DNA of 58,755 bases, taken from the NCBI GenBank assembly GCA_028821235.1, contig JAPPGV010000130.1, positions 1-58,755 on the forward strand. The letters run 5' to 3'. Position 1 is the stretch's first letter. Each line of letters opens with the position of its first letter. The DNA comes from a bacterium (lineage in GTDB: Bacteria > Actinomycetota > Acidimicrobiia > Spongiisociales > Spongiisociaceae). The notes under the pieces are model-generated. The model saw only the letters and a program-made list of their open reading frames with translations, made no database searches and had not been told where the DNA came from. Made by a program: the position numbers and the translations under genes. Below, piece by piece: positions 51,332 to 58,755 of the stretch.

Positions 51332-52969
51332 TCACCTCGTCATGAACGGGACGTATTCGGGTATCTCGCCCAAGAGGTAGGCGCCGAGCATGCGGGCCTG
51401 CACCTCCAGTACGCGACGGTAAGTGATCCGGTATCTGTACGTGGGGTGGGTTATCTCGTGATCGAGGCGTCGTTCGTAGGCCGATAGGAACGAGCGCCGA
51501 GCCTTTTGGTTCATGGCCACGCCCTGGGCTCGGACGATGAAGCCGGATGAGCGGATCTCGCCGTTGTTGATCACGCTGACAACAACTGAGTCGGCTATAA
51601 GCGGGCGGAACTCTTCGGCTAGATCGAGCGCAAGCGCTGGACGGCCAAAGCGAGGGCGGTGGTAGAGGCCCAGGTATGGGTCGAATCCGACTCCGAGCAC
51701 AGTCGCGGTCAGGTCTTTCGCCAAGAGGGAGTACGCGTATGAAAGGAGGCAGTTGACGGGGTCCTGTGGGGGTCTCCGGTTGCGGCCGTTAACGTCAAAG
51801 GTGCCTACGTCATCATTCTTGAGCATGCCGGAGAACCGTCCGAAATACAGTCGAGCGGCGGTTCCCTCTAGTCCGAGTAGGGACTCCACGGACTCCGCGG
51901 AGGCGGCCTGATCGGCTAGGCGCTTGAGTTGAGGGAGCACGGGTCCGGTGTCCCCGCGAGTGTTTCGTCTCAGGAAGGTACGGCAGTTACGTATCTTGCC
52001 TTCAACCAGGCGTCGCGCCACTGGTAGGCCGGCTTGGGCGGCGATACCAGCTTGGCGTCGCCTGAGTTCGACGTGCTTGGACGGCAAACCCTGGGCAATG
52101 CCCTGAAACCACCCTCCGTACGAAAACCAGCAGACTGGGATCTCCCGGCTGAAAGCAGCTCTCATGAGTTGCGAGGACAACTGGACGTTGCCGTACACGG
52201 AGATCTGAGACACATCGATTGCCCGGACCTGTAGAACTTCCTTATCTTGCCGGGTCACGCGGACCCGCCCTCCTTGAATCCCGACCTTCACCCCCTGCTC
52301 TGTGATGTAGAGGGGCCTAGCCGCGGAGTCCGTAGGAGTGAGCCGTCTCGGTCGCTTGGAGGATCTCTCGACATGGAGGTTGGTTTCGTCCGGAAGGCAT
52401 ATACCTACCAAGGAGCAATAGGCGCACTTTGGGCTATCGACAAGTGGAGCAGGTGCAATCGGTAAGGCGGCTACCTCGCGCATCGCCCTGATCATACCCT
52501 CTGTTTTATCCATCAGGGCATCATCAAAACTGTTAGTTATTCTTCGCCGAGTCTTCGTAAAGTAGAGTACGCCCTCAGTACATGTATAGCCTTGATCGCG
52601 AAGGATGAGGCCTATCGCATAGAGCTGGGCGAGTTCTGGGGTCCACTGAGGGCCATGAGTCGGTTGGCTTCGCTTAAACTCTACAGGCACAACCGATCCG
52701 CCAGACCCTTCGATCAAATCAGCCTTAGCTATGAGGCCGAGACGCTCGGAACTGATCACTACGGATCGAACTCTACCGGCGGGGTCATCGTCGAGGGGGC
52801 CTCCCATCCTACCCCCACCTGCATCTACAATTCGATGGTTGTAGCGCCCGTGCATTGTATCTGGATTGTCCTCAAACTCAGATCGTACCCACTCCAGATA
52901 GAACAGCCTGGGACAGTATTCAAATTTTCTGACCATTGAGGTCGGGATGAGTCGGGGAATATCCGTCAT
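51332..52969 (-). CDS. cas4-cas1: Cas4-Cas1 fusion protein
   Basis: The 545-residue chain starts with a Cas4 RecB-like nuclease (about 1-195). Cys 19 lies in FEYCPRLFYLEW, and the Cys cluster CAYCSLVGIC is near residue 185, together a four-Cys Fe-S cluster. A linker leads to Cas1 (about 210-545), with the active Glu in SLLGLEGTAARLYF, His in LYHRPRFGRPALALDL and Asp/Glu in AEEFRPLIAD. Cas1 integrates spacers, while Cas4 selects and trims prespacers by PAM. Fused Cas4-Cas1 is typical of type I-G. It overlaps the previous gene by 4 bp (ATGA). Confidence 0.95.
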   Translation of the reverse strand: MTDIPRLIPTSMVRKFEYCPRLFYLEWVRSEFEDNPDTMHGRYNHRIVDAGGGRMGGPLDDDPAGRVRSVVISSERLGLIAKADLIEGSGGSVVPVEFKRSQPTHGPQWTPELAQLYAIGLILRDQGYTCTEGVLYFTKTRRRITNSFDDALMDKTEGMIRAMREVAALPIAPAPLVDSPKCAYCSLVGICLPDETNLHVERSSKRPRRLTPTDSAARPLYITEQGVKVGIQGGRVRVTRQDKEVLQVRAIDVSQISVYGNVQLSSQLMRAAFSREIPVCWFSYGGWFQGIAQGLPSKHVELRRRQAGIAAQAGLPVARRLVEGKIRNCRTFLRRNTRGDTGPVLPQLKRLADQAASAESVESLLGLEGTAARLYFGRFSGMLKNDDVGTFDVNGRNRRPPQDPVNCLLSYAYSLLAKDLTATVLGVGFDPYLGLYHRPRFGRPALALDLAEEFRPLIADSVVVSVINNGEIRSSGFIVRAQGVAMNQKARRSFLSAYERRLDHEITHPTYRYRITYRRVLEVQARMLGAYLLGEIPEYVPFMTR

Positions 52970-53889
52970 GTACTCAAAGTTGAATACACTATCCGTGGCG
53001 GCCCCATGTTTCCGAGACCCAGAGCTCTCTTTGCTCGTCTGATATCTGATTCAACAATGGAATGAATACTCCAGCCTGTGTACCACTTGCTGCGCTGTGT
53101 GAAGGCTCGATGATCCTCCGAAACCGTATGGGCAAGCAACGATCTAACCACTCGCTGGCGAAGAGGCCTACTCCAGAGTGGCCAGACGAACTTGCCGCCT
53201 TGAGTCCATTCACCCTCACAATTCTGTGTGAGGGTTCTGCCTTGCCTACCAAACACAGCGAACAAACTGAAACCGAGTAGGGCGAGTGCTTCAGCGCCTG
53301 GACAGGTTCGCTTGTCTATGCCTGGTTTTGTAGCAGACAGTGCCCAGTCCGGATCGTCAACCGTATCCCACCTCAATGAGGGTAGCTTACTGCGGTACTC
53401 CCAAGGACCTCTCAAGGCGACCAAAAGGTCTTCGGCGCGAACGTTATCGAGTATCCTACGCGCATCCCTTAGGAAGGCCACCCTACCCGCCGAGAGGTAC
53501 AAGTCACTCGGTTTAGCATTGCCGTGTCCGTCATAACTTCCTTCAGCAACCAGACAGCTAGCCATTCGATTAGGCGTTCCGTCTATCTCGTTTACGGCGA
53601 TGTAGCGACGAAGCTGATCCGGTTTGAACTTGGCATCATCGTCTGCTTTCCTGTCTATTCCCGGACTTAGAGCAGAACTACTCAGCCACATGGGGAAGAT
53701 CTCAAGAGCTCGACGAACGATTCGGTCTGTGTCAAATTGGCCGTCGGTGACGGCGTGGGGGATCACGTCCTCGGTCCACCACAGGCGGGGCTGCTTATCT
53801 TCTCCTTCGAAGAGAACCTGAACTCCAAGAGCCGCCAGAAACCCAAGCGGGTTGGTTCCCGAAAGCCCGGTCAGATGTGTTGTTGTCAT
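52966..53889 (-). CDS. Putative small Cas8-like (type I-G) protein
   Basis: The 307-residue product starts TTHLTGLSGTNPLGFLAALGVQ, a motif like the opening (G-x-x-x-x-PL-x-x-LxALG) of type I-G large subunits such as Csx17. It continues with WWTEDVIPHAV and ends in helices (IVESDIRRAKRALGLG). The position, between cas3 and cas4-cas1, is where I-G loci carry Cas8 or a related protein. It would help recognise PAM and recruit Cas3. It is much shorter than Csx17, and codon use is less GC-rich than in the neighbours. No frameshift is seen. Confidence 0.6.
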   Translation of the reverse strand: MTTTHLTGLSGTNPLGFLAALGVQVLFEGEDKQPRLWWTEDVIPHAVTDGQFDTDRIVRRALEIFPMWLSSSALSPGIDRKADDDAKFKPDQLRRYIAVNEIDGTPNRMASCLVAEGSYDGHGNAKPSDLYLSAGRVAFLRDARRILDNVRAEDLLVALRGPWEYRSKLPSLRWDTVDDPDWALSATKPGIDKRTCPGAEALALLGFSLFAVFGRQGRTLTQNCEGEWTQGGKFVWPLWSRPLRQRVVRSLLAHTVSEDHRAFTQRSKWYTGWSIHSIVESDIRRAKRALGLGNMGPPRIVYSTLST

Positions 53890-53892
53890 CCT

Positions 53893-58318
<4,426 letters not shown>

Positions 58319-58322
<4 letters not shown>

Positions 58323-58702
58323 TCCGTTGGCTGCTTGGCCGCCGACACGGCGCGACTCCTCTTGATCAGACTGATCAGTTTCGGCGCCGGTACCAGCTTG
58401 ATCTCCGCCGTTTCCCAGCCTATGTCCTGCTCGGCAGCGTGATCGGCGGCCCGATCGAGCAGGCACCGTGCGACTGACCGGCCTATGTCAACGACCTCAG
58501 CAGCCGAGCCGTCTCGCCCCACCAATTCGACTTGAGGGGAATGGTCGGGTATCAGTAGACAGCGAGACCGAAGGTCATAGTCCATCTCGTGCTGGTAGGC
58601 CATCGACGCCACTCCCAAGGCTGCGATGGCAGTTCGGGCGGCAATCTCGGCACCACGGCTATGGCCAGGAAAGCGAAGACGACGCAGGGCTGCGAGAGAG
58701 AC
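58319..58702 (-). pseudogene. csb1: Csb1 (Cas7), C-terminal remnant cut by an insertion sequence
   Basis: About 128 codons remain. They read VSLAALRRLRFPG just after the break, then GAEIAARTAIAALGV and a MDYDLRSRCLLIP strand, and end at 58319. The first words match the C-terminal third of Csb1 (GSU0053-like Cas7). Reading upstream, the frame runs into the IS end at 58703 and meets a stop there (58715-58717), so the native protein cannot be made. Full Csb1 is usually about 300-400 residues, so most of the crRNA backbone subunit is missing. A later Met at 58618 could start only a fragment. Confidence 0.85.
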
Positions 58703-58755
58703 TGTTGATGGTCATTGAAAATCCCCGGAGTTGATCACTGAAATTCCCCACCCCC
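58703..58755. mobile_element. End of an IS21-family insertion sequence (cut by the window)
   Basis: The segment starts TGTTGATGGTCATTGAAAA and holds two similar 15-base words, TCATTGAAAATCCCC (58712-58726) and TCACTGAAATTCCCC (58735-58749), 23 bp apart. Multiple short, spaced terminal repeats with TGAAAATTCCCC-like cores and a TG tip are a hallmark of IS21-family ends, where the IstA transposase binds. No IstA or IstB coding sequence is inside the window. Its target duplication cannot be seen. Confidence 0.75.

Overview
The window is about 58.8 kb of GC-rich bacterial DNA with dense, short-spaced genes and frequent GTG or TTG starts. A NucS-type mismatch endonuclease, a group II truncated haemoglobin, actinobacterial-style ABC exporters, a MazEF pair and an SLH-domain surface protein together point to an actinomycete. 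A deep-branching, possibly environmental or host-associated lineage such as Acidimicrobiia fits best, but that is inference; no rRNA or tRNA gene is present. Both window edges cut genes: the left edge cuts a substrate-binding lipoprotein and the right edge cuts an insertion sequence that lies inside a cas gene.

Layout. 1-8.2 kb (minus strand): lipoprotein fragment, DUF1801 protein, a DUF4143-type ATPase preceded by four copies of a 9-bp motif at exact 23-bp spacing, a TIM-barrel hydrolase, truncated haemoglobin, and two neighbouring SLC13-type transporters. 8.4-15 kb: two sugar-isomerase-like paralogues bracketing a dienelactone hydrolase and an ABC-2 exporter pair. 15-19.7 kb: MazEF, then a tightly coupled four-gene catabolic operon (unknown Cys-rich protein, zinc alcohol dehydrogenase, phosphotriesterase-family hydrolase, SDR). 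19.8-36 kb: housekeeping genes (pncA/pncB, MurF-like ligase, clpB, nfo, SLH protein, pyrE, M20 peptidase, trmL, nucS). Three notable non-coding elements sit between them: two diverged copies of a structured element (22.15-22.30 and 34.85-35.01 kb) with compensatory stem changes, and a 167-bp inverted-repeat element (29.6 kb). 36-43 kb: MacB-like ABC exporter, DUF454 protein, NhaA, phytoene-desaturase-like oxidoreductase. 42.8-47.9 kb (minus strand): a corrinoid methyl-transfer cassette (UroD-like methyltransferase, corrinoid protein, small Cys protein, RACo-like reactivase, methyl-tetrahydrofolate methyltransferase). 48.1-49.3 kb: a rhodanese with an unusual N-terminal extension.

49.4-58.7 kb is a complete-looking type I-G (formerly I-U) CRISPR-Cas locus on the minus strand, in the order csb1-csb2-cas3-cas8-like-cas4/1-cas2-leader-array. 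The genes are translationally coupled or separated by about 3 bp. The 21-repeat array records its history: intact repeats with one loop sequence at the leader end, a second loop variant further in, then degenerate repeats whose stem is mostly kept by G-U pairs, plus one half-repeat and one duplicated spacer. The first gene, csb1 (Cas7), keeps only its C-terminal part; it is cut at about 58703 by sequence that looks like the end of an IS21-family element. Interference is therefore probably broken, while the adaptation genes remain intact.
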